Assembly: GCA_000827265.1 (NCBI GenBank)
Contig: KN834754.1
Span: forward strand, 264,831 to 328,830
Source of the DNA: Collybiopsis luxurians FD-317 M1
Taxonomy: Eukaryota; Basidiomycota; Agaricomycetes; Agaricales; Omphalotaceae
Direction of reading: 5' to 3'
DNA: 64,000 nucleotides
How positions within the stretch are numbered: position 1 is the first letter of the stretch; every line of letters begins with the position of its first letter. The notes under the pieces were generated by a model. That model was not told where the DNA came from and did no database searches. It was given only the letters and a program-made list of their open reading frames with translations. Positions 21,521-34,609 of the stretch are shown piece after piece. A program made the translations under genes and the position numbers.

Positions 21521-23284
21521 ATGTCAGGTCCCGTCAGAACGATACCCATTTCGTCTCTCTCGCCCAATACCATGATCCAAGTTCTTGAATATTCCCCAAA
21601 CGAAGGCGAACGGGGCGTTCCCATCACCGTCCGTCTTCATTTCAATCACAGTTCCTCCGACGCCATTTATCTTCGTCTCCTCGTCGGTTCAAAGCCTCTG
21701 CCTACAAAAGTTCGCGAGCTTCACAACGTCTCTTACGGTAGATGGCAGCTCGATGCTACTGCTCCTGCCTTTCCCCATTCTGGTCACGATCTTACTCCGT
21801 CGGACAAAGTCCTCTTATCGGTCCAGGCTCTCGACAAGGAAAACAACATCATAGAAACAGTAACCTTTGGTGAATTTTCTTACTGGATCTCAAACAATAA
21901 GCGCAAGTTTTCCTTCCTCCAGGTTTCCTCCCAGCTAATTTTTACCCTCTTTGGCAGTTCCTGCAGTGCCCCATCATCACCATAAACGAAACGGTTCTGT
22001 CGACTCCAAGTTGGGCGTCCGTAACTCGGCCTCGTCGGTGCCCTTCATAGGTCGCCGACGAGCCAACACGACTGCCACTTCTTCCTCTTCCCCAGTCGTC
22101 GTCGAATCGGAAAGCTCCAAACCGCGCGGCCTAAAGAAGGAGGTCGTCCGCCGGATCCGAGTCAATTCGCTTATGCGTGCCAAATACCCTGTTTGCAAAG
22201 ACGTTGACGAGGATCTATACGCTCAGACTCCTCTTCTCCAGCTCGTAACCGCCCTCGACGCCATGTGCGCAGGCTGGGATCCCGCAGAAGAACGTGCCGG
22301 TCGTCGTTTAATCAGGTTCACCAAGGTCCAAGACGGTCGTAAACTCATTGTTTCCTGCGAGCCCGTGTCCCAGGAAAACTACCGGGAGAGCGAGAGCGTC
22401 ATTTCATGCATCTACCGCGAGGAAACTCAATCGTACTATGTCACTTCCGTTGATATCATCTATCTTCTCGAACGCCTTACGAACGATGAATTTCCAGTCG
22501 AAGAAAAGAATAGAATCAGGCGCAATCTCGAGGGTCTTCGACCGATCACCGTATCAAAGCACAAACAAGGCTTTGAAAAATTCTTCCAGCGTATTATGGA
22601 GTTCCCAGATCCCAAGCCAAGAAACATTGAGAAAGACCTGAAAGTGTTCGAATGGTCTACACTCGGCCAAGCTCTGGACAAGATCCTCTCGAAATACGTA
22701 AGTCGTATAGGCTTCAATCCGTCTTCCCTGTCATTCTAATCTTCTCCCATCAGCATGTGTACACATCTTCTCCGACTGATTCAACTATTTCCCTTCCGGT
22801 CGAACCCTCCGACGACGCCCCACCCTTCACGAGCATCGAGCACCAGGTCGTAAAAAATGAATATCCAGAGCTCGTGAACCCTTCTCCCCCTTTGAAATTC
22901 GAGCCCTATGATGACCGCAGTCTTCTTTTTCTCCAACCCCCACACGATGGTGTGGATTCGCTCTCTTCAAATGCTAGCGCATCGTTCATGTTCAGTGGCA
23001 GCGCTGGCGAAGCTGGAGGCACGCCTGAAGATGGACACCACCAGCTAGAGGATAGCGTCTTGGGCGGAAAGTGGACTCCACCAGAACGCTTAGGCTCGAA
23101 TGACATTGGAATCGGCGACTACCATCACCTTCCCGATTTTCATTTAGCGGATCCAGGCGAGCCTCCCCATCTTTTGAGCAGCAATGCTGACGGGCACGCA
23201 TATGAATCATATCAAAATGGTGGCCTTTCAACTTATACATTCCCCGGTATCACAGAAGCATCTTCTCTCTCTCCTTATTTCTAG
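21521..23284 (+). CDS. Medusa (MedA)-like developmental regulator with DUF7082 domain
   Basis: The N-terminal part is an immunoglobulin-like fold (MIQVLEYSPNEGERGVPITV onward, with VTFGEFSYW). A disordered linker with HHHHKRNGS is followed by the strongly conserved core: RRIRVNSLMRAKYPVCKDVD, EDLYAQTPLLQLVTALDAMC, the KVQDGRKLIVSCEPVSQ region and FEKFFQRIMEFPDPKPRNIE. This matches the DUF7082 domain of Aspergillus MedA and Ustilago Med1, nuclear regulators of conidiophore and mating development. Its mechanism is not settled. The first intron (21903-21957) uses a GC donor; a GT alternative removes the FSYW strand or breaks the frame. A second intron lies near 22698-22753. The serine/proline/aspartate-rich C-terminus looks like an activation region. 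The start at 21521 is the first ATG. Confidence 0.78.
21903..21957 (+). other. GC-AG intron in the Medusa-like gene
   Basis: Donor GCAAGT and acceptor TTGGCAG, 55 nt. Splicing gives ISNNKLPAVPHHHH in frame. No GT donor in the neighbourhood preserves both the upstream beta strand and the downstream frame. Confidence 0.7.
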
Positions 23285-23961
23285 ATAATGGCACTCAGGC
23301 TCTCTTTTCTCCTCTGATTTTGTCCCCGGATGTATATTTTTGATCCTCTATGCCGTAAAACTTTATGACTATCATGATTATTTCGGGTATCTCTCCTCGG
23401 CTCCTTCTCGAATTATATGGACTTCTCTGTACCGAAATCATCCCGGATCACCTCCTTCGAAATTGTACTATCAAAATTTCTTTTTGCCTTTTTACCAATC
23501 AGGTTATCTTATCAATATGTGTAACAGTGTAACGTGTAACTTTGTTGTACAAGTACCAGACTGTACCAGAGCTTTTTGCATCTCGATTGTACACGAACGA
23601 GAAACAAGGTTAAAACGTTAAATTCCTCCGACGCATGCACATGAATTGCAGGGTGCTTTCGATCAATGATTGTCGTTGTGGCAGATGACAACAATACATG
23701 CAGGGAAGCGGCGACTAAATATTGTACCCTCAAATTCAGCATGCTAAAACCACATAACATTCTAGCTTTTTCCAGGAGTGAATAGCGGAATAGGGAGCAG
23801 AAAACTAATTTAGATGATCCGTGGTATCTGTAAAAATTACTATAACACATTAGAAAAACAGATCTACAGCATTTTGAAAAACTCGAATCGGTACAAGATT
23901 GATGAAAAAGGTCCCCTTAAGAACAATAACAAATAAACAACCTAGCCCAAATCCAAAGTAG
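23285..23961. other. Convergent intergenic region, 3' ends of the Medusa-like and DOCK genes
   Basis: About 680 bp between two convergent stop codons. AT-rich, with several AATAAA-like runs near 23925-23940 and 23330. No gene, repeat or RNA is seen. Confidence 0.6.
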
Positions 23962-26900
23962 CTACGCATTATTGCGCCGCCCGAAATTTAAACTTCCAAA
24001 ACGCGAAAATCGCCCTTTCAGCGAGCTGCTAAGCGAACCCAAACTGCCCCCGAAGTTGGACATCGTCACAGACGCACCCGAGGTCTGCGCAGCGTGCAAT
24101 GGATGGATACCATTCCCAACATTGACGAATGAATCGTGCGGCGACTCCACCGAAAATGAGTCGCTACCGTTCTGCATATCGATAGGCCCTGGCCCTGATG
24201 ACACGCCATTGATACCGTGGCGAGTTAGATGCGCCAAGTGCCGCTGTAAGGGAGTCTGCTTCAGAACTCCATTCGGAGCCTCAGGCTGTGTGGGAGAAAC
24301 AGGGGAGAGCGGCGGAGGTGAGAGCGTGCGGCCCAACTGGAGTGGAGGAAGTGCTAGCCGCCGGGCAGATGATAATGACACACTGCGTGAAATGGACGCG
24401 TTGTAAACAGATGACTGATATTGAGATTGGGCGTTTATAGTAGTGTGTGATCTTAGAGATGGAGATTTTGTTAGGGTATCAGAGACGTCATCGATCCCAA
24501 GTCGACGAATCTCTTCTCTGAAGTTTTTCCGGAAGAATTTCTCCAGAGTTTCATGGAAAGGAACAAATTCAGGGGAGCACAGAGATCTATGAAGTTTGAG
24601 ACAGCTCTCGATGGTCCGAGCCTGTGAAACATTATCAGTTGATTTCGACTAAACTTGTGTGAATAGACAGAGACGTGCCTGTTCGTCGATCGCGGTCCTC
24701 AGCTTTTCAACAAGTTCAACCTGCTCAGGATTCCGCGAAGCGAATTCGGGCGAAAAGAACATATGTCTATAAGCAGATATCCCAGTGTTCATGGGAGCGT
24801 CGACAGCGGCGTTAAGAGCCATCGATAGCGCGTTGGTGGATACTTCCTGTGCAGTTCTTGCCAGATTCTGGTAACGAAGCAGTAGGATCGATAGCTCTTT
24901 CGTTCTTGCCTCGACGTCGGAAAGTGCATTCTCAATCGGAGAAATCTGCAGTGCCGCAAGGTCTACCACCAGCGACCGCCGAAGTACGGTTGGAAAGGTC
25001 TCCTCAGTGGTGAAATAGATTTTTTCGATCCAGACCTCCTCAGTACCGTCGCGAGCAACTCTCTTGACCGGACGTGAGGTGGAAAAAAGATTGATGGCGC
25101 TGCTACGTATTAGCCTGAAATGATTCAAAAAAAATGAAGGGAATGGTTACCTGTGCTCATAATATGCTCGAACAGCAGATGGAACATCTGGATTTGAGAA
25201 AACGGGCGTTTCACGGTTCGGCTCCGGAGTGACTGCAGTGCATTGAATGTATTGCTCAGTGCCAAATCGGATATCCACCGGAGGGTCCCCAGCAATCTTG
25301 AGCAGTTGAGTACCAGGATGCTTGTTGAGCATTCGTTCACAGAACGCGCCGTATTTTTCCCATTCATAGCCTCGGTACTGAGGATATATCAGTTATCGAA
25401 GCAGTAAACAGCATGAATCAGACTTGCGATGAATCGTTTGTCTCGAATAGCCACTGGGAAGTTTCCGTAGAAAGTGACAAGATAGTAATCAGGGTAGTAC
25501 CTCTGATCTGTGACTATTCGTTCGAGAAGAGAGGCCTGGTGGCGTAGAATCTCAGAAAGTCTCATACTTGAAACGGCTATCAGTGTGCAGTAGTCAAATG
25601 CAAAGATTAGCCATACTAATTGAATGTAACCTCGGAATGCTGAACCGCAAGCTCTTTGCAGATATCAATAGCGCGCTCCCATGCTTTGCCTTTGCCTATG
25701 TAAGAACATGAGAAATGCGTGATTTCAGAGTGTGTTTATTGCTAACCTAGATAATCGAGGATCAATAAACACAGTGTCTCTTTGCGATGAAACTTGGACT
25801 GCTGCGGTAGACCCAGCTCCTCCATTGGGGGCACAAAAGAGTTCAAATCCCAGGGATATAGATCCGAGTGCAGCTTCAAGGTGAGAGCCGCCTCTACATA
25901 GTTTTGAGATTGTAGGTGCATCTACGGCATAATGAGTAAACTTGGGCTGGAAGAAATTGAGTTTACTTACATTCACGAGCTGGTGAACGTATTTGATGTA
26001 AATCTCATCTCTTCCTATCCGCCGTATGAAGTTCATAAGGCGGAGCTGAAAGTAGTCATGAATTGAGAGTTCAAAATAAGCAAGACACGCACTGTGGCTA
26101 TCACTCTTTCATCGGCAAATTCGTCGCCTTCCGGAAGGGCACGGACGCTTAGCAAAAGTTCCAGGAAAAGGTCAACTGAATTGAGGAAGTTTGATACTCG
26201 TTCCCGGAGTTGTTCGTCAACTTCAGTGCTTTCGAAAAGGTGCCGTAGCTGGCCGACGAAGAATGCGCCCGAAATATCGTCTTTTGAGCTTTCCGACATG
26301 AATAAGAAATCTAAACGAGTGACGAGTTCGTTCTCGATCACTTCCAGATTGCCAGATGTATGATACTCAGAAACGATCATACTGTAAAGCATTTGAACTG
26401 CGTTATTTCGCAGTTGTTCGTGATGGCTCAAACAGAGCAAGACGACGCTTCCAACTAATGTGTTCAAGTAGACCTGGTAGCCCTATAGATGCCCGTAAGT
26501 CATAGTCATTATGAGATATGAATATTCTCACTCCGAAACGCATGACGGATTCTCCGGTAGACGAAGAATGCTCGCCCCACCCTAGAGCTTGCCAGAGCGT
26601 CAACATGATACTTGCACCCTCTCCTCGAATGTCACCCGCTAAACGCCAGACCGCACGACGTTTCTGGAATACAGTTTTAAAAAAACACTGCTAAATATGA
26701 CGGAAGGACCTACTTGAGGACTGAACTCCTCGATGCACAGCTGTTCTGATGAGAGTAACTTTAATAACATCGTGAAAGCCTCCTTCCATAACGAAGGATC
26801 GAATGTAGCTTCCGAATTTTGAGGCGGTATAAATTCTTGAACGAGTAGAGTTGACACCGGTCCCATCATCTTCACCAGAACTTGATGCGCGAGGATATTA

Positions 26901-29900
26901 ATGTTGAGCCAAGCTTTCGGGAAGCACTCGTTCTCTAGAATCGAAGTCGAAACCTTGAAAAAGTGGGATAGTAAGGTGACAAATCTGTCACGACCCTCAA
27001 TGTCGAGACTCGATTCCAGGAAGTCTAAAATCGCCTTCGACGGGGACGAAAGAATTAGGACCAATAAGACAACAGCAGTCTCGGCGAGCCCGGAGTTGAA
27101 GATTTGTGCTCCGCCTGTGGCACGCTTTGCATTAGAAGGAACAGAGGGGAGGTACATCAAAAGAGAGAAAGGATAAGATTCGGGGAAAACGACGGGAACG
27201 GCTGTTTTCGTGGTGGGTGTGCGCTCTAGAGCTTTTGCCGATTCCGGGCTCATGAGTTCACGATATGAGTCCAATAGCCTATTCTCAAGGAGGTCAGGCG
27301 GATGAAGGGAATGCAGATAGATACTTGCCTAGGTAGCAAAGGTAGGAGGCACTCTACGTTATCTTTCTCTAATGTGAGACGTCTTCGATCCCGAAGGACT
27401 TCTGGCGATACAAGACTTGTTTGCAGCTTGTCAAGCATCACCGCAATAATGGTAACACAAAGTCGGATGCTTTCCAACCAACCAACTCGGGCAGTGTCGC
27501 GGGTAATTTCGGAATCAGTGGACTGGGTATGCACGTACTCATCGTACCGCCCAAAGTGGGGTTTAATCCATAGAACAACAGCTTCAACCAACAACGGGCG
27601 AGATTCTGGATTGTCAAACAGAAATCCCTTTACGATCTGTAAATACATGATCAGCTTCCAGATGACAATTTTTCCTTTGCTTGCTGCGACAGCATTAGTC
27701 GCAAAAGTCGTGACGATGGAGACCAGATCTACTATGGAAAATATCTTGGCCAATTCAGGAAGAATAGATGTGAAATTCTGGAGAGCGATTGTCTGGGTAC
27801 CAATGATGGAAGGCGGCGTCGTGGTCGACATCATACGGGTGACTTCGGCGAGATGCGAGCGCAATTCGCGCTTGAAGGTCGATTCTAGATGCTCTGCGGT
27901 AGCACCGCTGCCCATTCCCCGTTCTTTGGCCTTCTGGAGTTCGCGTGATCTTGCAATGAACTTGATGATATAATGCCAGACCTTCAACGCGTTTCTGAGC
28001 TGAGTTGCGTTGTCTGGAGTGGCGGGATTAGCTAGAAGTCGGTTCATCGAATTGATGATATGGGACGAAGCAAGAGCCCATGAAAAGTGTTGTTGAATAT
28101 AAAGGTCGACTACAGGTCTAAAATTGCTGAAACGGCGATCTTGGACCATGCCGAGGACGATGACTATGGCATTGAAGACCAGATGATCCATTTCTCCGTT
28201 CTGATTATTTTGTGAGACAAGGATGCCGAAAAGAGCGTCGAAAATGTCGCGTAAAAACTTGACGATCTCCACTTCACCGACAAAGGTGAATGCTGTCAAG
28301 ACTTGGGATAGTAGCCCTTGATCCGGAAGCTTCTCCCAGTTGAGAAGACTGAGTAGGACAGGATTTTGTGTGTATTTGGTGGAGCAAAGGGAAGAACGAA
28401 TAATAAGGCAGTCCCGCGTTGGGGTTGCGTTACGTTGCATATCTGCCGCCAAAGCTAACGTCTCCGGCTTCTGATTGGGAAGCAACCAGGAAGGTGATGA
28501 AAGGTACTGCTCAGGAGTGATTTGAGCTAGCTTATCGGCACGATACATAACTAAACTATGGGCCCCGTCCTCGATAAATCCCCGCCTTTCAGGATACAGA
28601 GGAAGGAAGGCAAAAGCGTAGGGAGGATCTGACTTATGACTACCCCCGCGTTCTCGAGATGACCGGATGCGGAAGGTGAAAAATAGATGCCACGAAGGAA
28701 TGCCGTCCAAAGGAAGCTGTATCTTGATGAGCTCTCCGAAGGTTGGCTCGTGGCAGCGCTGAAATACCAATGAATGAAAATATGTCAAAAAGGGCTCGCC
28801 GCTCCCTTTGGATATAGCGCCTTCGATGGTTCGGCCCTCTTCATCTCTGACTTCAACCGTTACTTGCATATTCATCGCAGAAGGTCCCATTTGACCTCGA
28901 GCGAAATTACCAACCGATATACGGCCAGAGTTATTTGGGACTAACTGAAAGTTACCAGACCAGAGTTTGACGTAAAGCTCGTTTCGAACGTCGCCGGGGA
29001 AAACGACATCTGGAAAGCCAAGACGGAGAGTATGAGGAGTGTCTTGAAGAACAGAAGTGTTTTCTTTGACTATTGTGAGTGCATCACCCCGATAGACTTT
29101 GATGGAGACCGCCAACATCTCAGCTCTACATTCAATCCACCATTAATAGGAAGACATCGATGAAAAGAAAGGCAGCGCATACCGGACGGACTTTTCAAAC
29201 TCTTTCGTATTGTTTTCTATGATGTTCTGGTGAAGCGTCGAGAAGGCAATCTCGTTCGTCGGAACATAGATAGGCATAGTGTATTCCTTTGGACCATGTA
29301 CATCGGAATCATCGGCTGCCATTTGCGCCAACTGAGTCAGTTCGAGAACAGCGCATCCAAATGGACGACGGAATTGACCGTCAGTGGATGGGTATGAGCG
29401 AGGGCTCCCAGGTGAGATAGGGCCGTAGGCATCAGTCCACGGAGTGGAGACAGCAGGATCAGCTCGTGCTTCGGAGCCTTTTCGTCCGTTCTCGGTGGGT
29501 ACCCCTGAACTGAAATTGGTGCTTATTCTTAAAGAACCATTTCGAATGACTCGACACACAAGATATATGGGTTCTTGAAGATCAGAGAGTGAAAGATCTG
29601 TGAAGAGGGTACGAATACGAGCAGTCGGATTTCGAGCCAAAACACCATTATGATTTAACACAGCACAAAAATCTTCAGTGACAAACTGTGCTTGAGAGCC
29701 TAGCCTGTAGAGTGAAAACAAGAGCTCCGCGGTTTCTCCTGGAGAACAGAATGAGGCAACAAATGCTCGCAGGTCGAGAAATACGTGAAAGAATTTTGCG
29801 GTGGAAGATTGCGAAGGAGAGGAGGTCCCAAGTCGCGTTACGGATTTCATGCGAGCTCGGTGTGTCAGTTCGGGAAAAGCAGAATGTGCTGGTGTAGGAA

Positions 29901-31111
29901 GGGGACCGGGAATAGGCACTATGGGTGGTGAATCGTCGAGATTTAGATAGGCCAATGCTACTTGCATGGAATACATGCGAACTGCACTAACCCACGTTCG
30001 AGCGTCAACTTCACCCTCTATATCAACTGTAACAAGACCACCCCAAGATGGATGGCGAACAATTACATCTAGTCCCTGAACGAGATTTCCCTTGACCAGT
30101 CTTATAACACAATCCCGCCGCAAGTTAATGGTCTCCTCAGTGCTGAGAGTCTGCGCGAGTAATTGCCGTCTACCGAGATGTAGAGCTTCTATATGCTCCC
30201 GTACGATCTGAAAGAGACGGTAATCGCGTCTTGCAAGGTATTGAAAGAGAAAAATATGCCATTCCCGGAGGGCAGAAGCAATTTCGTCAATGATAGGCTG
30301 GGTTGCTCCGGATGCGGTATCATCGCCCGATTTGAGAGATGGACGTGGGGGAAGGGGTTTCATAACTTGGGACTCTGTAGGTGACGACGAGCGAAGACTT
30401 TTGGCGGACCGGGAACTGGAATAGACAGGCGCTCCTGCATGGGACAGACTAAGTTGGTCCAGCCGAGGAAGCCTAACGCTAGTCATAGTGGAGGCGGCAT
30501 CTACATCCTCATTTTCTTCTGGCAATGTACCCATTGTCGTGCCGCTGAAGTTACCTCGACTCCACTGCGAATAAGTATCGCTGGAAGTACTGGTATGGCC
30601 ATTTGTCTGACTGCCAGTGTCCATGGAGTGGGCAAGATTCTGGAGAGTTCCTTCCGCATCAGAAAGCTCGTCGCGGACGTAGACATGAGAAGCTGGGAAT
30701 ATTCCAATAAAAACTTGCTGAGGTTCCTCAACTTTAGGCGTAGATTTTGACGACGAAGCATCTCCTGACAAAGCCCAAGTGACGGGTGGCCTCCGAGCAG
30801 TACAAACGACGTATCTGTTGCAGAGGGAGAGGGAGTAAGCCCAATGAACTGAAAATGAATACCCTAATGGCTCACCCGCGGTACCAGATGCCTTCGGTTT
30901 CTTTCCCTTTTGGCGTATATTTTTCGAATGCATAGATTTCATCTCCAACCTCAAGGGAAACAACGTCTTTGTAAATATGATCGTCTCCAGAGCTATCTGT
31001 GAGGCCAGAAGTACGATGTGTCCTAGTGGAATACCGGGTGTCTCTACGAGTAGAAGGAATCAAGGGGTGCACCGCGTAGCCATAAGCAATTAATGGTAGA
31101 GGTTCCCACAT
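23962..31111 (-). CDS. DCK1: DOCK-family Rho/Rac guanine-nucleotide exchange factor
   Basis: A giant protein (about 2,000 residues) that activates Rac/Rho5-type GTPases, usually with an ELMO partner (yeast Dck1-Lmo1). An SH3 region lies at the N-terminus: VSLEVGDEIYAFEKY, EGIWYRGYVV and, after an insert, QVFIGIFPASHVYVRDE. The DHR-1/C2 domain is around 28,500-29,000 (RNELYVKLWSGNFQLVPN, HSLVFQRCHEPTFGELIKIQ, WHLFFTFRIRSSRE). A long helical middle follows. The catalytic DHR-2 is split across about 24,600-25,600: YRGYEWEKYGAFCERML, VWIEKIYFTTEETFPTVLRR, then SPIENALSDVEARTKELSIL, the nucleotide-sensor helix region. It ends with a disordered tail (FGSLNFGRRNNA). Many introns. The SH3 at one end and DHR-2 at the other are as in animal DOCK180. 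Its start is 127 bp from the divergent SPC34-like gene. Confidence 0.93.
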
Positions 31112-31238
31112 CGTGGGCGTCGACGGTCTTGTCGGTGAGGCTGATCTTCACCGACAGTGGACCTCGGTGGTGATGGATAAAGGTCGAAATGAGAATCAAT
31201 TACAAAGTCCAATCACTGGTTGAAACTCAACCACGACG

Positions 31239-32929
31239 ATGGCCGGTCTTTCAGATCACATAGACCGTCTGGCTCACAATACTCGCTCTATTAAATCCAT
31301 TACTGCCTCTTGCGCAAATTCTGGCACTGGTTTATTTACAAGGGCTGTTCTTGGCACGCAGCTAGGCGATCTCATTCGCGACATTGACTCGTCAGAATTG
31401 GGACTATTCACAATCACAGCCCCCTCTGCTGCAGTAGCTCGAGATAAGGATATGCGCAATCAGGCAGGCGTAGAAATCACTCGTGCTGAATTTCACGGAG
31501 CCACTCCCTTACGGAGACCAGCAGGCAGAAGAGACGAGCTCAGACCTAAGGAAATTCAACCAGAAGTATTTGCGGAAGCTGCCCTGAAGGTCTTGGATCG
31601 ATAGTATGCGCAACTGTTCCCGGTTTGCTCCAGAGTTAATGTTCTTATTCTAGTCAGGAAATTCGCCCCATGCCTCGAGCCTACAATCAAGCCACAGTAA
31701 TTTTGGAAAAGTTCGAGAAGTCCAACAAACGAATACAGACAATGACTGAACAACTTCAACAAGTGCGTCCCTTTCTTTTAACAGGCTGTACATGTACGAC
31801 AATTGAACCAAGACTCAAACAGCAGAAGCGGCTCGGTCGTTCAAGTCTGTTGCTGATGAGGAGCAACATCGGATAGATCAAATTCAGGATCGGATCGTCG
31901 CTCTGCGTAACCACGTCCGTGTTCTCTTGCTTGAATCATTCCATTCCCTCAACCATTTTCAGAGAGAAGCATTATTGAAACAAGAATGCCGCGTTGAAGA
32001 GGAGTACATACCCAAACCCAGCTCTTCAAAGATTCCTGAGCCTGTGGATACTGTGGAAGAAGAGTTTTGGAATACTCCAGGCGCCAAACCCCTTCGATTC
32101 ACAGAGAACCGACTTTTGGATGAGGAAGCAGAATTTGCTGATATTTCTATAGCATCATCCATACCAAGTCCAGTATCTCGATTCGTAAAGCCTCGCTCGG
32201 TATCTCCACAGTCACCAGCTCCAGCTGGTTCCGAGTCTTCACCAATCGAAGAAACGTTGTTTGAAGCTGAGGAAGTGCTTATCCTAGACTCATCTAGTGC
32301 CACGGGTGAACAGGGCATAGAATCGACCACGACTGAGCCGGATTTTCCCGACCCAGCTGATACTTCAATTAAAGGACAGAAGATACGCGTTAACATGGAG
32401 GTCGAACGAGCGGTGGTTGGTCGTAGTTTTTACATTGGAGAATCTCGCTAATTTTTTTTTTTTACAGGCAAGAATATGGAGTACAGCCGGTGAACTGATC
32501 ATGCCTGGGCACTCGTTCAACTCGACGAATAATCAGCCGCCTGTAGCAAAGGCAACGATGTGCGTCTGTACCTCATGCCCGTGATCATTCTTGAATTTCT
32601 CCTTCTCCAGCTCACATCTTCAATCGCTATCTGCTCTCACGCCAACGGTAGCTTCTCCAACACATTCAATATCGACCACGTCAAAAAGTAACATTTCGCC
32701 GACTGCTCAACAAATCCTCACTGCACACCTGTTACTGGCGCTACTGTCTTCTGACACGTTATCCCTGCCGCTCAACAGAGTCAAGGAATTGCTTGCTACC
32801 AAGGCTAGTACCAGCGGTAGCGCAGCGATGGTTTCGGGTCATCCAAAAGCGCTGTACGGTTGTGTGGCGAAAAGGTTACTGAAGATTGAAAGAGGTACAG
32901 GGGGTCAAGTGGTCAAGTTTGACATCTAG
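31239..32929 (+). CDS. SPC34: Probable DASH/DAM1 complex subunit Spc34
   Basis: The N-terminus (LSDHIDRLAHNTRSIKSI, LFTRAVLGTQLGDLIRDID, SSELGLFTI) matches the pattern I know for Spc34, a DASH ring subunit that couples kinetochores to microtubules. A helical middle follows (NQATVILEKFEKSNKRIQTM, then EEHRIDQIQDRIVALRNHV spliced to REALLKQE). Next is an acidic serine/proline stretch, and a C-terminal part (SPTAQQILTAHLLLALLSSD and KRLLKIERGTGGQVVKFDI) that is longer than ascomycete Spc34. Five or more introns are needed; one acceptor (near 31812) is AAG. The C-terminal region is highly helical but unfamiliar, so the assignment rests on the first 60 residues. It shares a 127-bp promoter with the DOCK gene. 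Confidence 0.55.
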
Positions 32930-32973
32930 TTTCTCAGAATTGTTGTATAATATATACCAATACTAGTTCATGG

Positions 32974-34326
32974 TCACTCCAAAATTTCGTCGGCGAATAT
33001 AGCGGTTTTGGGAATGCCATCTTCGCGGATGAGGCCTCTGTACATACCCTCGGAATTGAGAGGTGTTGCGACTAAGCGGATCAGTTAGAACTGCGTAACG
33101 CGAATCGAACAGGATCGTACTTACCCCTGCCCTCATTATCGAGGACTATGACCCCCCCTACGCCACCATCCTGACGTAGATCTTCGACGACCGCGCGAGA
33201 CGCAGTGAGGACGGATTCACCCAGGAACTGAACGCGGCGTGCAATCGTCGATGCAGTAGCTTGGCGGATGAAGTACTAGAACCACCCAGTTGTCAAACAA
33301 ATGCTTCCGATCTGCACGCAAAAAGGCGCTACTCGTACGTACATCGCCATCGCCGGTTCCAGAAATACCCACAGCCTTCTTTTTCGTGTCCTCCTTCCTA
33401 ATGATTGCGTTCCAAGCCTTCTTGAACCACCCTACTGATTTGGTATCAACCCATTCTTCAGCCCAGTAGCCAGCTGACATCACTGGCGTGTCACCTATTC
33501 GGCCCACAAGTTTGTTTGTCCGGCCTCCAGTCGAGGTGACGGAGCAAATGCAACCGCGCATGTCGAGTGCTACGGCCCCAACTGTACCTGTCGGGTACAT
33601 ATCTAACGATTCCCCGGTCCCGGCCTCTTCTTCCGTACCAGGAGGATAAGGCTTTTCAGGCAGCCCCAGTCCCTTTCGGTGTTCTTTCCACCTGCGTTCC
33701 GAGAAAAAGTAGGACGGGTCGACGAGAGTGAAACCTAGTGATTCTGCAATGGTTTCTGCGTTTGCTCCTGAAAGAAACGTGTGCGGGGCGGCTGTGGGCG
33801 TTAGGTAGAGCTTCCGCGCGAGCTGGCATGGGTTGCGGATGCGCGTGAGCAGTGTGAGGCCAATACCGCGTCGAGAAGGAGGGATCGAAGGATGAGACCC
33901 TGGGGGTTTGGAGAGCATTATCGAGGCTTCGAGTTCGTTCTGAAAGACGGGGTCTTACATTGAATGAGCGGGGAGACCGGATATCTTACCTTTCCGTCTA
34001 CATTAAACACAGCGCCTTTCCCTGCGTTGAAGATAATATTATCTTCTACGACTTGAGTATAGTACCGAAATTGAGAAGTAGCAGTAACAACCTTCGAGGG
34101 CAGAGACAGCCTTAACAGCCGCATCCATGGCCTCCCCTCCTTCTTTCAAAACTTCGTGCCCAGCTTCCAAAGCTACACGTAAACCGGCATGATAGGCCTT
34201 TATTTGTGCCTCTGTGCTCTTCTCTCTGGACATCGTTCCTGCGCCGCCATGGATAACTAGGACATACCTAGACCTGCATGTCCTGGTCTTCGGATTGACT
34301 AAAAATTCCTTCTCGGAAGAAGACAT
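32974..34326 (-). CDS. Isoaspartyl peptidase / L-asparaginase (Ntn-hydrolase)
   Basis: A plant/human ASRGL1-type proenzyme that cleaves itself before a threonine and then hydrolyses asparagine and beta-aspartyl peptides. N-terminal strand: RYVLVIHGGAGTMSREKS, with the HGGAG motif. Then GEAMDAAVKAVSALE, and across introns NIIFNAGKGAVFNVDGK and NELEASIM, the usual substrate-side motif. The autoprocessing site is YPTGTVGAVALDMRGC, where threonine after G becomes the N-terminal nucleophile. GRIGDTPVMSAGYWAEE and VGISGTGDGD follow, both conserved. The C-terminal part (VGGVIVLDNEGR) is completed by an exon ending KTAIFADEILE. It carries an insert of about 80 residues before the cleavage site, as in many fungal members. 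The start is ATG at 34326. Confidence 0.93.
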
Positions 34327-34609
34327 GGCCACGAAGGCTAAAGGAAACGCTGGGACAGTATGCTCGTGCGGTACTCGCCGCGGACATTTCCGAGGCGGAG
34401 CGGGACGGAAAACCCGCTACTCTCAGTTGACACAAACAAGCTACATGTATACAGCGATTAAGTAACAATCTAAAAAAGCAGTCGAACTGATACAGGTATT
34501 CCATAAATAATTAAGGAGCAGAGCTACCAAGGAGGAGAGAGATCAATATTTGGTCTTTGAGCCGCAAGCAGCAAGACAACATACGTGACGCGTCGGCAAC
34601 GCAACTTTT

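Noticed and set aside
27302..27973. 223-codon open frame on the plus strand
   Set aside because: Fully antisense to a DOCK exon with unbroken family character; no domain, no splice logic.
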